A DNA stretch of 64,000 nucleotides from Hypericum androsaemum (taxonomy: Eukaryota > Streptophyta > Magnoliopsida > Malpighiales > Hypericaceae), in the NCBI GenBank assembly GCA_963995505.1, contig OZ023186.1, forward strand, positions 6,386,001 to 6,450,000, written 5' to 3'. Each line of letters opens with the position of its first letter. Positions within the stretch are counted from its first letter, which is position 1. Below are positions 42,601 through 54,880 of this stretch, one piece after another. Below the pieces are notes generated by a model. The model was not told the origin of the DNA. It did not search any database and saw only the letters and a list, made by a program, of their open reading frames with translations. A program made the translations under genes and the position numbers.

Positions 42601-44767
42601 TTGCCTAATTCTGAATTTACTGATTGTGTTTTGGTTTTGTTTTTTGTGTAAGCCATTGAATTCTTCTCTTATAGCAATTATTCTTAGTTTTTTGGTTTTA
42701 CTAAGTCATCGTTCTTAGTTTGATCATTAAAATTATGGTTGTTTTGATTAGTCAATTTTCTGATACCATCATTAACCATCGCCAGTTCTAATGTAGAGAT
42801 GTGACAAGACCCTATTCTATACAAAAGGAAAGAAAATGGTTGTGCAAGGCTCTGGCTTTAATTTTCATGCTTCATGTATAGTAAACATTGTAAAACCTGC
42901 AGGAAATTTAATGTGTATGTATATATATTCGGATGGTCTTGTTGTGGGTGTAATGTCCTGCAAAAAAATATTGTTATGAGATGATAGCTTGCTAAATACA
43001 TTTTGTTCAACCATTAACATATGTAACATGCCTGATGGCTTAAGTTGGGTTTCAAATGGCAACTACTTTGATTGTCCTACACTGCTTAGGTTTTCACCCA
43101 ATGTGGTTTGTGTGTACAAACATGTTTTGGGTAAATTTGAATGCCTTTGTGTCTACAAACAGATTATTATGATGTCATCCATCATCACTTTGAACCTGTT
43201 CTTTGCTCGTCCCGACCCTTTAAAATGTTTTCTTCTTCCTTTTCTGTAGGTCATTCCAAAGTTTTATTTCCAATGCCAATCCTGAAACTTTGGCTGCGCT
43301 AAGTGGTGGAAAAGCCGCAGAGATATCTCCTGATATGTTTAAAACTGCGTCAAATATGATAAGCAAGATGCCTCCTGAAGAACTTCAGAGAGTTCTTCGT
43401 ATGGCTTCACAATTTCAGGGTGAAAACCAGTTCAATGGTGCTGGTTCTTCAGACAGGACTGGTTCCATGCAAGTACCTCCTAATGTAACTCCCGACATGT
43501 TTAAAACTGCAAGCGATATGATGAGCAAGATGTCTCCTGACGAGCTTGGGAAAATGTTTGAAATGGCCTCTTCAATCAGAGGAAATAGTTCAGCACCGAG
43601 TGGACCAGCTCCAGATCTTCATAGATTGTTTTCAAATGGTGGATCTGTGCACTCAGAGTTTGGAGAGACAGTTTCACGAACTCGGGATAATGTTAATAGT
43701 GAAGTAAGTTCCTCCAGCAATTTCCCAACAGGTTCACCACATGTATCTCAACCAAACTTTCCAAGTTCAACTGCTGATATTCAAGAACAGATGCGAAACC
43801 AGATGAACAATCCGGAAACACGGCAGGTATTTCCTCTGGCTATCTATCATGGCTTGGTGCAATAATTACTACGGGATTTTAGTGGGAAAATTTAATTATA
43901 ACGAGGTCTTGGAAGAATTTGTTGCCATATACCCTGTTATTTCAGTTGATTGTCCTTGCATCTGGCCATTTGCCAAAGATGCAAGATGCTTGCAACAACT
44001 ACATGGTTTTTCTATCATCTCCGTAGATGAAGCTTCTGGTTGTAAGTTAGCTTTATTGGGGTCCTTTTGAAATTGCAGATGTTTACATCAATGATGAAGA
44101 ACATGAGCCCGGAGATGATTTCTAACATGGGTGAGCAGTTTGGATTCAAACTTTCTCGAGAAGATGCAGCGAAAGCTCAACAAGCTATGTCATCCTTATC
44201 GCCGGAGGCTTTAGACAAGATGGTACCTTCATTACTTTCATGCTCACTGCATAATGTGTGAATCCAGCATGCTGTTAAATTGGAAACAAGACTTTTACCG
44301 ACCTTTTTTTAATCGAGCAATAGGATTAGATTCGTTATGCAATGAAGTTCGTTTTTGTTGTATACTATAAGCAAGCAATGATAATCGAATAAGCTCCTCT
44401 TCTTCACATGAAATGAAAAGTTGCACATGGAGGACTGGCTTAGCATCTTCGTAGGGGTTTTTTTTAAAGATTTTTACGAGTAAGTAGGTTTTAAGCCCTA
44501 TACCATATTTAGTTGCCAGGTCTGGTGAATATTTGTAGCGGATTAGAGAAGAGTAGTGACACGACATGGACTCTGCAATTGCCTTCATCACCAATTTCAA
44601 TCTTCTCGTGGTCGTTGCAGATGCTATGGTCGGATCGGATCCAAAGAGGAGTCGGAGGCGCCAGGAAGGCGAAGAACTGGCTGCTTGGGAGACAGGGTAT
44701 GATCTTTGCTTTATGCATGCTGATCTTGGCAATACTCTTCAACTGGCTGTTTCCCAGAGGAAGGTAG
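39679..44767 (+). CDS. OEP61: OEP61/TPR7-type TPR receptor protein
   Basis: Eleven exons: 39679-39774, 39894-40124, 40216-40272, 41368-41496, 41729-41806, 41904-41974, 42250-42299, 42403-42589, 43250-43826, 44079-44222, 44621-44767; 588 aa. It starts [21 protein letters not shown], as in Arabidopsis OEP61/TPR7. A clamp-type TPR domain lies at about 100-225 ([35 protein letters not shown]), which in the family binds the EEVD tails of Hsp70/Hsp90. Then come repeated STI1-like blocks ([18 protein letters not shown]) and a C-terminal membrane segment (566-584, [18 protein letters not shown]) with a basic tail. The family is tail-anchored in the chloroplast outer envelope and/or ER and receives chaperone-bound preproteins. 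It is somewhat longer than the Arabidopsis protein, mainly in the low-complexity middle. Confidence 0.95.
39861..39884 (+). repeat. (GATTTG)4 in OEP61 intron 1
   Basis: Four hexamer copies directly before the intron's acceptor site. Confidence 0.9.
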
Positions 44768-45034
44768 GCCAGGAAAACTTGGCATAAACAGAGAGATGAC
44801 ATCTAAGGAGTATTTCCTGGAAATAATTGCCATAAGATCTAAACCTCCAGTGCAAAAATGGGATGTAACCCTGTTCTTTTTGTTTGTATATTACATATCA
44901 TTCACTTGTAAACTTGAATCCGGAAAGATTTTCGTAGAAATGGATCTTGCTGAACCTTTTTGCGTTAGCTTTTATGGTGTTGCCTTGTACAATAGGATTG
45001 ACTTGTCTCGAGTGGATGGCTTGTCTTGAATTTA

Positions 45035-45675
45035 GACTTGACCGCGGTTCGAATTGGGTCAAATTTGAATCGAATTAGTTCAAATTTAAATTCATCAAAA
45101 TTGTATTCAATTCGACCAAATTGAATCGAATACGAATTATGATTCTTCGAATTCGAATTGAATTTGAATCAAATTTGAATTATTTCTTTAATTTTAATAT
45201 TGAATAAAAAATTCAAAAAACAACCAAAATTTTTGAAAACTTTCAAAATTTTCGTAATATTTTTGAAAAAAATTTAAAAATATTACATTTTTTTCTATAT
45301 TTCAAAATTTAAGTTTAATATTGAATATTTTTTGGAAAAATAAATAAATTAAAGATTGAGGTTGCATTTAATATACCAAATTAAGTTGTCTACATATCAT
45401 TTGCTCTACTTGATGATATAATTAGCTAGTAATATAAGTAATTCTTGGTACTTTCTTAAAAAAATTACATAATATGAACGAATTTTAATCGAAATTACAC
45501 GAATTAGACTCGAATCGAATTTGATACTCAAATTTGAATTCAATTTGCTTGTTTGACGAATTGTAGAAATCTTAAACCGTATTCAATTCGTTCCATGACG
45601 AATTCGAATCGAATTTTGGACGAATCAAATTGTGACCAAATCGAATCGAATCACGAATCAGATTCTAACAATGGC
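45035..45675. repeat. AATT/TCGAAT-rich repeat with imperfect inverted ends
   Basis: Dense in GAATCGAAT, TTTGAATC and GAATTCGAA words at both ends, with a poly-A/T centre. The left end (TTCGAATTGGGTCAAATTTG) partly pairs with the right end (CAAATTGTGACCAAATCGAA). It could be a degenerate foldback element or simple-sequence expansion. Confidence 0.45.
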
Positions 45676-47679
45676 AATGTCTACTTGAATTTAGATTAGT
45701 CGGTTTAGTAAATATCTTATCTTGAATTTAGATTATTGATTCACTATAGACTTTTGTTCTACCTCCTATTGGAGATTGAGTATGTTTTCAATTAGTATGG
45801 ACACAATATTCAATATATTCGAGTATATGGGTATAGTTTTGTAAAACTAGATAAAAAGAAGAAATGAGAAAGACTATCAAAAGAGGGTCAATATTCAATA
45901 TTTAATAGGCAAAATTTAAAAATAAAGAAGAAATAATAGAATTAATTAGATTAGAGATTGTAGGGACGACAACCTTTATTGATAAATAAGGATAGAGTTT
46001 CTTAGAAAAGAAAAGTATGGTGCTCTATAGAGGAAGATACTTAAATGAAAAGATTTAAGTCTAACGGGTATTTTAAATTATGGTATATAAGTGCATATTA
46101 TTCGATCAATCGGTTGTTCTTTTTAATTAAAAATATTGAGTTGAAGTGATAGAAAATAGTGTTATAAATTAAATTAAGATCTTATTCGACTCTTATCGAG
46201 ATTAATCGAACTAATAATTTTGATATCATACAGTTTCCAAGGAAAAAAAATTAAATAAGTATTTTCTTGCCAACATGGACGTTCAATTAACAAGTAAATT
46301 TTTTTTATCAATTAAAATTAGATTGGTCTTTGACAGACGTTCACCAATAATAATTTCCAAACATATAGTCCATGATTAGATTTTCCATTAAAGAATACAA
46401 TGTTTATTAATTTTCCGATTTAAATTTGAATTAAAATCACAATTTTTAATGTCGACCTTTTTTCCTAACAAATTTAATATCATTATTACTATATTTTCAA
46501 AATTCAAAATCCAACGTGACTACCAAACTCGAAAGCAATGACAAAATCAAAAGATTTGGAATCTTTCCGAATGTAAATAAAAAGATATCACACGTCAGAG
46601 TTTGGACAAATAAAAAATAGATTAATGTCATCCAATTTTACTGTGGCTAAATCCCTTTTTTTGTTGGGGGACAAATTCCCTCTAAAAATATGCTTTGATC
46701 ATAGATTATAACTATATTATTTCTGATAATTCATTTTATTTTTATACTGATATTTATATAAATGATTTGAATAGGATTGACATTTTTTAATGTACTCGAA
46801 ATGATGTTACTATAAATAATTAATAAAAATTAGTAGATATCTTAACCATTCGATTTTCACCAAAATCCGTTTTCTCTGCTTCCGTAACAAACACGAGTTT
46901 AATTACGCGTTCCAATGATTGAGGCCACTTAACAAAATTGTATATCATGTCTGCTGCAATAATTGGCTCAATTTTGGTACACTTATGTTCACCAATATAT
47001 AAGTTTGCGAGTGTTAATTGATTTGAATTTCGTTTCAAAGATTTTGGGTTTAGTTCTGATAAATGTGAAAAATATTGTTAAGAGAATTGTCTACTAAATA
47101 GAGTACAAAAGTAAGTGATTCTGAAATATAGAGATTCATCAAATTTATGTAAGTTTGCTATTTGCAAATTTTGATACTCCGTTAAGATCTTTTAATAAAT
47201 GCTTAAGTAATTTAATTAATATTATTCATATCAATAATATATACTTTGATTTGATTGATACTTTTATTATGGGTGACCTTATCACAGGACATTACATAGA
47301 GAAAATAAGATATAAATTTGTCTTTTTCAAGAAAAAGGAATAGAAGTTTGCTATTATCAATTTTTTATTGGGTTTAATATATTGTACACATATTATTACA
47401 CCTAAATATTTTTTGGTTGATAACCAGATATTCAATTACATCAATTAATATAAGATTGAGCCAATTAAGATATTTCAATAATGAAAAAACTCGAATTCAA
47501 AATTTTTTATTTGAGTTTCAAAAATTCTGTTGTCATTTAATCAAAATACTTGTTAACCCAAGTAGGTACCTTGTAACAACAAGTTTTTCACCTAATTTCA
47601 AAATCTAATGATAAAAAATTGGTAATACGAGCGCCGATAACACCTAAGCATAGCCAAAATGTTATATATTACTCCCATA
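45676..47679. other. AT-rich intergenic DNA
   Basis: Nothing recognisable; short open frames here have no family-like features. Confidence 0.5.
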
Positions 47680-47688
47680 AATTAATAA

Positions 47689-47845
47689 GGAGAAATTACA
47701 TCTAGAATCTGGTGTTTGGTAAAATAGACGCTAAGGATCATGTAGTTTACTTTTTGATTTTGTTGTTCCCGCAGTTTAATTTTATTATACTCTCAGATCC
47801 ATTGCTGATGTCACCAAACACCAAGATTCCAGATATAATTTAACC
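47689..47845. mobile_element. MULE-derived MITE
   Basis: A 157-bp unit starts GGAGAAATTACATCTAGAATCT and ends AGATTCCAGATATAATTTAACC, giving about 33-bp inverted ends that include GGTGTTTGGT/ACCAAACACC. It is flanked by a perfect 9-bp direct repeat AATTAATAA at 47680-47688 and 47846-47854. The ends are of the same family as the arm at 31317. Confidence 0.85.
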
Positions 47846-47854
47846 AATTAATAA

Positions 47855-48455
47855 TCCCGACTGCCCCACTGAATTATTATTGTCAGATCCTATTTCAGAA
47901 GACAACTTTTTTAATAGTCTCTTTTATATTCTAAGTCTTGAACTCATGAATTTTTCAAAATGAGATCAAGTATGTTACTACTTGAACCAATTCCATCATA
48001 GTGCCACAACTTTTTCTATTTTTAATATTTAGAGTTAAATACTGTCGAACTCTCTTTCAGGACGACTCTTCCAATAATATTTTTTATATTCGTAAAATTT
48101 GAATATAATAATTATAGTAAATCCAAATTTGTTAGGGTCATCGCAGTTTCGGCCCACTTTGTCACTCTAGGAGACAAACCACATAAGGACCGACTCCATA
48201 ATAAATCTCAGTTTTTCGAATCGCGAATTCAGAGTCGCACAAAAAAGAAGAAGTACAACTGTTCTGGTTTCCACAAAAAAAAAAGTACAACTATTCTGGT
48301 TCAAACCAGACCAATCATTGTTGTCTGGTTTCCAGAAGTAACCAACAGAAACCGTCCACTCATCAGGACAAAACTAAAAACGGCTTTGAATTGGGTACGG
48401 AGTAAAGGAATTGATTCCGAATAGTTTGGAGTAAAGAGGGATCGCAGCGGCAAGC
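47855..48455. other. Intergenic DNA
   Basis: AT-rich. Contains a short local duplication (AAGTACAACTRTTCTGGTTYCAA at 48249 and 48280). No gene. Confidence 0.5.
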
Positions 48456-48780
48456 ACAAATATGTGATAATGACAAGCACAATTATGTGATAATGGCAAG
48501 TGCAGTTATGTGATAATGACATTTGTTTTTTTGAAAATGGCAAGTCCCCGTTGATGATAATGACACGCGTAATTTTTTTCATTTTGGTCTCCCGTATTTT
48601 AGTATTTTTGCAAAAAAGTCACACTGGCATGTGTAGTTATGTGATACTGGCATGCGCAGTTATGTGATACTAGCATGCGCAGTTATGTGATAATGACATT
48701 TGTATTCGGCCTGTGTTTGTGCGTTATTTTTTTTATTTTGGTCCCTGTACTTTAGCGCATTTGCAAAAAAGTCACCGCGT
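48456..48780 (+). repeat. 23-bp tandem repeat, second locus
   Basis: Units such as GATAATGGCAAGTGCAGTTATGT and GATACTGGCATGCGCAGTTATGT repeat at 23 bases in two blocks (48460-48570 and 48625-48705). Each block is followed by a similar ATTTTGGTC...TTTGCAAAAAAGTCAC segment (48580-48622, 48732-48770), so the larger unit of about 150 bases is itself duplicated. The consensus resembles the array at 35628. Confidence 0.75.
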
Positions 48781-49510
48781 GTCTTCATTCCAAACAGTTC
48801 AGAATAGTGGCATTCCGCATGCAATCCAAACCCACTAAAAACAATACTTGAGGCGGTTATCCTCTAAAAGGAAACTTCAAAGTTCTTACAGTTTCCACAC
48901 CAAAAAAACTACAATTTTTGGCCTATTTCTGGGATTTTTTTTACAAAAATAAAATATCAAAAACAGAAGCTGAATAAGGAAGGATACGGAAAAGGACCCT
49001 AAGAATATTCTATTAAAATAGTTAGTAAAAAAAGTTGGAAAAACCTAATCTCGTATGGAGGAAGAAATCCAACATTTGGAATGGTGAGCATTTTCCCGAA
49101 AAATTATTAGAAAACCACAAACATATACGCCTAAGAAATAAACTCTATCCCTAAATTTTAGGAAAAAACAACTAAAAACCTAGAATTTTCGAAAATACCC
49201 CAACAAAATCTAAAACAAAATCCAGAATCAAAAAAATCTCAATCACTAATATTTTTGAGCGGAATTTATTAAACTTTGAAAAATCTGAATTCTAGTCACT
49301 CCTAACAAGATTTTACTACCCAACAAAAAAAATGAAACTCAAAATGCTGGATTACCTGAAAAATTATCTGGAAGTTTATTAAATACAAATAAATATTTAA
49401 AAAAAATCAAGTAACTGAACTTCCATCCCCGCACGTTCGTCCTTCGTTTCTGTTTATCTTTCACGAAGGTTTTCTTTCTTTAGCCGTCTCCGGTTGTTTC
49501 GCTAGGCACT
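48781..49510. other. Upstream region of the gene at 49804
   Basis: AT-rich non-coding DNA with no element recognised. Confidence 0.5.
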
Positions 49511-49518
49511 CTATAAAG
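49511..49518 (+). promoter_or_regulatory. Possible TATA box
   Basis: CTATAAAG about 290 bases before the ATG at 49804, in otherwise mixed-composition DNA; a plausible core promoter for that gene. Confidence 0.35.
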
Positions 49519-49803
49519 AAACACCCATCTTTGACACATTTTCGAATAATCTATCCGAATTTAACCTAAATTAATCGACACATTAATATCCGACTATTTA
49601 AATAACCTAGACAAAAAATCTTCGAAATCCTTCCCCCTCTCCCAAAAAATCTCTCTTCTTTAACCCAGAAAATGGGTACCCCCAAAGGAACCCATTGTCC
49701 CCTAAAGCTCTCTCATTTTCCCGCATAGAGCCGAAAAGCTTCAATCTTTACGTTAAAGTTCCAATCTTTATCGGTTTCTGATACGATCTAAGGGTGCCCG
49801 GAG

Positions 49804-50226
49804 ATGACCGGCGAGAGGGAGAAGAGGACGCCGAGGAAGAAGAAGCGGGTGGGGGAGGTGGCGGGCGGGACGACCGCGGAGTGCGCGGCGGTCTGCTGCT
49901 GCTTCCCGTGCGCGCTGATGAACCTGCTGGTGCTGGCGGTTGTGAAGGTGCCGGCGTGCATATGCCGGAAGGTGCAAGAGCGGAAGCGGATCGCTAGGAG
50001 GAGGAAACAGAAGGCCCTCCTGGACCCGCCTAGTAACTGCGGGTCCAGGGAGGAGGAATTTGACTTGGAGATCAAGGAAAAGAGACGAATGGTAAATAAC
50101 CCTAGTACCATCAAGGAGGAAGGAGGAAATAACAACAATGAGGGTGATGGTGACTTGGACAATGAGATGTGGGGCCGGTTTTATGGGACGGGATTCTGGA
50201 GAAGCCCGTCCCAAAAAGATGTATAG
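49804..50226 (+). CDS. Plant-specific cysteine-rich small protein, function unknown
   Basis: A single open exon encodes 140 aa. Basic N-terminus (REKRTPRKKKR), then TTAECAAVCCCFPCALMNLLVLAVVKVPACICRK, a short hydrophobic segment (about residues 27-50) rich in cysteine, followed by a strongly basic stretch (QERKRIARRRKQK), an acidic/Asn-rich region, and an end GRFYGTGFWRSPSQKD. I recognise the AECAAVCCCxPC...NLLVLAVxKxP core and the MWxxFYGxGFWRSPSQ tail as features of an uncharacterised land-plant family. Cysteines next to a hydrophobic segment and basic residues suggest palmitoylated membrane association, which is inference. The coding region is much richer in GC than its surroundings. The ATG at 49804 is the first in frame. 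Confidence 0.8.
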   Translation: MTGEREKRTPRKKKRVGEVAGGTTAECAAVCCCFPCALMNLLVLAVVKVPACICRKVQERKRIARRRKQKALLDPPSNCGSREEEFDLEIKEKRRMVNNPSTIKEEGGNNNNEGDGDLDNEMWGRFYGTGFWRSPSQKDV

Positions 50227-51955
50227 CAGATTGCAGATTCAATTATGTAAGGGCGGTTCGTTATGTGCCGTGAATGTATGTGTGTTGCGAGGATTGGTTT
50301 GTATATATTTGCTACTGTACCATGAATCTGACAAGTTTTTTTTTTATATAGAGTGCAATTTTTGTCCTTTGTTTGTGTTACTCTTTTCTCTTGTGCCCTT
50401 TATTTTGTTATTTGATGATGACGAGTTTTGTTGGGGTTATGACCTGTGATTATGTTGCGGTTTTGATACTATCAGAGCATATTTCCGAAGGTGTGATTAA
50501 TTCGTTGAAGTCCTATCTAAATCTCACATTGGTTTAGACAGGAACGTGAGATATTTTATTTTAAACAACATGCTTTAAACTTTCATAAAAAGGGGCGAAT
50601 ACGATTTAAAATTTTAATACTTTAATAACCGGTGATTTTTTTTTGTCAGATCATCTAGTGTATCGCCTCATCTCTAATCTATTATATATGTCTTACTGCC
50701 CATGTCGATGAATAATAGTCTCCTCACGTTGTTCGGCCTATGCCACATCTCGGATCTTCCATGTAGATTGCTCACTCCAAGTAGCACATTAGATGGTCGA
50801 TTAGCAGATTGGAGACTACTCATGTCACTTGAGTATCGCAACTTCAGTTCTAATAACTTATTTTATGCATTTTGAATCACATAATATCAAAGTAAAAAAA
50901 GACTCCAACTGTTAATCTAAGTAATTTTTTTTTAAAAATTTGGTGTTTCGTTGTTGCTGTGTTTAAAAGTAACCTAGAACATTTATAATTTAATAATGTC
51001 CATCCCATTTTTGAATATTGGTGAACTACATTTTGTCCCATTTTATCTTCTCTGTCTTTGCCACCAAACCAACAATCTCTTCAATTCCAGAAGAACAATT
51101 TAATCACCCATCATGATTCGTATATCTTCATCCTTTCTGAGACTCCAATGAAACAAACTTAGCTGCATTTATATGCCTCGTTACAATTTAGATACACCAC
51201 TTGGAATTGTCACCTAATACCAAGGCCAAAAAACGTTTATTAAATCATTCACAACTCACAATTAGAAGAACTATTACAAGAACAACATTACGAGGGCAGT
51301 AAAAAATTGATATCCATACATCAATTTTTCTAAATTCCAATAAAGTCAAAGAGAACAAAAGAGTGTTATAGTTTACCCTTAACTAAAGATCTTGATTCCA
51401 GAACGCACTTGTGTTAAAATTTAATATGAAGAGTTTTGCTACAGTTTAACGTTTAGTCTGACCGATGAATATTCCGATATGCAAAGGTAGTTTCGACAAA
51501 ACCAATATATAGCTAACTGTTACAATTGTTTTTAGAAGAAACTGTTGCTATTGTTGGTTCTTCGGATTGTTAGTGTTTTAATATCTCAGTTTTGGATGCG
51601 GCTTGTTGATATGCAGTTGGGCTAGCTGCTTGGGCACTGAACAGTTCCATTAGACCCAAAATCAAGTTACCTTGGAATTTGGATATATTTGGTTCGTTGA
51701 AGTATTCATTTACTTTCTGAGATTTATTCATAAATATGTAATCATGCTTTTATTAGGGTAAAATATATTTTAAAAAAATTAATTAATCAGCATAGTCTAG
51801 AATTATTTCGTCATTGTATTTTTTTTAATGAATAATGAATTTTCAAAATCCCAGATTGAACGTTCATTCTCAAACTATCCCACAAGCGGCTAGTCAATAC
51901 CAACCCAAATCTCATTGATAATGAGTACTACAACTACGTAGCATCCATAGAAGGT
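50227..51955. other. Intergenic DNA downstream of 49804-50226
   Basis: 3' UTR, then AT-rich sequence. No gene or clear transposon. Confidence 0.5.
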
Positions 51956-51959
51956 GCCC

Positions 51960-52650
51960 ACACCACTCCTTCACGCTAGACCGTACGAGGTTGTAGCCAA
52001 GGTCTCAGTAAAAATCTATTGCCGTAAAATGCCGTTGAAAAAAATAACAACAGAGAAAAATAGCGTCAAAATACGTTAATGCTTCATACCATATGAAAAA
52101 TAAAAAAAAGGTAGAAAAGGAAACTGAATCCTCGTCGTAGCAAGCAAGTAACCTGCTCCAGCCAAAGGAGTCGCGCAGCGGATAGGGCAGAAAGTACGCT
52201 CCTCGCCGCGACAAGCATGAAACCATGACTAATTGAGGTTGCCCATCTGGTCCTAGTTTGTCAAAGGCCTAATGAAGTCCATCCTCATCTCTTCTATCAC
52301 CAAACTTGCAATCAGGCTCTGATCTTCCTGCCACTCTCCTGCACCCATTTTTAGCATTCGAATCTGGTTATTCTGCTTCCTTTGTGTTGATGTAGTGTGA
52401 AAAAAACTCGTGTTCTTGTCGCCTTTATGTAACCAAATAATTCGTGAACGTTGATGCCAAAACATTTCTTCTTCCAATTTTTTCCTTTGAACACTGACTT
52501 ACTCTATCTGGTTAGATCCCTGCTGCATAAATCACCATGATTTTGCCATTTCTTTGGTCCACGTCGATTCAAACCTAAAGAATTTATTTCTCGTGTCTTT
52601 AGGGTATGTGTCTAATAACACGTAAGCATGGTCAGAATCTATTATTGGAC
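51960..52650 (-). mobile_element. LINE fragment with internal deletion
   Basis: On the minus strand, 52650-52500 gives SDHAYVLLDT and FRFESTWTKE, the end of an L1 endonuclease. 52477-52253 gives LEEEMFWHQRSRIIWLHKGDKNTSFFH, the standard linker before reverse transcriptase. The RT is missing; the left part (about 51980-52040) resembles the LINE 3' region at 54990-55040 (GAGGTTG...GTTAAAATTCTATTGC). An internally deleted copy is inferred. Confidence 0.6.
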
Positions 52651-52984
52651 CATAAAAAACAAGAGTATAAGACTACCTGTATCGGTGATCGCTGCCAAGC
52701 GATCACCCCTAAACGACAAACGCCAAAATTTAAAAAAATTGGAAAAGTGAGGATTTTGGCCGAGTGGATCGGCCAGCCGATCAACGCTCGCGAGCATTTT
52801 TTTTCTTTTTCTTATCTTAATCTAATCCTAATGATACGTGGTACAATATCATTCGTTAAAATAGATGCTAGTAAATATTATTTTGTTATGATAATTAATA
52901 ATATCTTTTTGATAAAAATAAAAAATAAAAAATATTAATTTTTAATTCTCTATGAATAGAGCTCAATATTGACATATTTTGATA

Positions 52985-53600
52985 CACAATCTTGTATTTC
53001 AACTTTGGACGCTTGTAACTCAGTCTAATATTGATTTCAAATATATTTTTGATATTCTTACACTTCGAATTTGGAGAAATTATAAACTAAAAAGTTGTAG
53101 ATATACGTCTCACCTTCGCAAAGCAACTTGAATCAACTCAATCGGACTCCAAAATAAGAAGTTGTGGCTCCCCAACCAAAACTTGTTCCCATAACTCGCT
53201 CGACTATTGATGTCAAATATATTTTTGATATTCTTATACTCCGAATTTGGAGAAGTCATAAACTAAAAATTTGTAGATATACGTCTCACCTTCACAAAGT
53301 AATTTAAATCAACTCAATCGAACTCCAGAATAAGAAGTTGTCGCTCCCCAACCAAAACTCATCCCCATAACTCGCTTGACTATTGACGTCAGACATATTT
53401 TCGACATTCTTACACTCCAAATTTTGAGAAGTCATAAACTAAAAATTTGTAGATATATGTCTTACCTTCGCAAAGCAACTTGAATCAACTCAATCAGACT
53501 CCGAAATAAGAAGTTGTGGCTCTCCAACCAAAACTCATCCTCGTAACTTGCTCGACCATTGATTTCAAATGTATTTTCGACATCCATTTGTAGCTCGATT
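52985..53600. repeat. 176-bp tandem repeat, ~3.4 copies
   Basis: The anchor TTGATTTCAAATATATTTTTGATATTC-type segment recurs at 53031, 53207, 53383 and 53559, exactly 176 bases apart each time. Each unit carries GAATTTGGAGAA, GTAGATATACGTCTCACC, GAATCAACTCAATCG and AAGAAGTTGT. The sequence words resemble those seen in plant gypsy LTRs, but period and copy number are satellite-like. Confidence 0.9.
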
Positions 53601-54880
53601 TATTTCTTTCTAATTTTATTTTCCAACTTTTGTAATCTTAATTTTGTTATTTTATTTTAATTTTTTTCAAGTTATAATTATGGAAGTATAATTTTATATA
53701 TTCATTGTAATTTATATGTAAATATAAATTAAATTATAGATAATATATGGATGAGAGTTACATTAATTATTTATTTGGTGAGCGGATTGGATGAGATCAT
53801 CAATAAAGATGATAAAAAATTGAGTTGAATTGAATAATAATTTGATGAAAAAAAAATAATTATTTATTGCGTGAACGGATTGCTCACATTGTAGTCTAAG
53901 GGAAGAGACATTTGCCATAGTCGTAAAGGATGGGTGGGTGGGTCATGGGTGGGTTTAGGATTACAACTTGAGGCGTTTTTCAACGATTCATTGTCATATA
54001 AAAATATCACGTAAAATCGTCTTAATTTACTAAAACTATAATGATTTTCCCTTTTGGTGAGATCCTCATTTTTTACAATTTAACGTCGGAAAAGAGTGTA
54101 AATTGAACATTAAATTGACGAAATTGAAAAAAAGCAAAAAAAAAAGGTTTAACTTTGGCGCGGGATACTCTTTCTTTTAAAATTCAACATCAAAATAAAT
54201 AGAAAAGTCAATACTAGATCGTCAAGATTGAACTTATAAAAAAACGTAAAGATTGACTACAAATCAAAATTTTCAACTTTTTTGACATTTAATCATCGAC
54301 AAAACTGAAGCAAGTTTTTCCAATTTCTGTCATTTCAAAGAGATGGTAAAATCTTGAATCTGTTCAAACCAATTGTGATTTTAATATTAATCATACAAAA
54401 ATATTTCTTTCCATTTTTATATAGTACGAAGTCGACATTAGTTTTCGACCTAGACCGATGCTAATTTCTTCACGTAAAAATTTCTAGAAAAATTGACGTT
54501 TATGATTAGGTCGAAAAAGTAGTAATAAAGATAAAGTATTTTTTAAAGAAAAATTGACGTTTATAATAATATAAGGTAGTGAAATATATTTAACCAAAAT
54601 GAAAAAGAGAAAATTCCACGTGGACACGATTTGGACGACCGACGACCTAGTCTAGGCTTTTTCATTTTCCACGCCCAACAAACAAGTAATCATTTCGATG
54701 TACCTTTAATTTGTTGTATACTTGTGTATACTTTGATGACCGGTAGAGAATTATAATGGAATCAAGTTTATGTAATATAAATGTTAAGACTGGTTTTTAT
54801 TTTGACAACCTTGAAAGAGGGAATTTCGCTCGGCACTAGATAGTAATTATCATTAATAATTTTCATAACTATAAACAGAG
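53601..54880. other. AT-rich intergenic DNA
   Basis: No gene. Contains a GGGTGGGTGGGTCATGGGTGGG stretch at about 53931-53952, otherwise AT-rich with short internal similarities. Confidence 0.5.
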
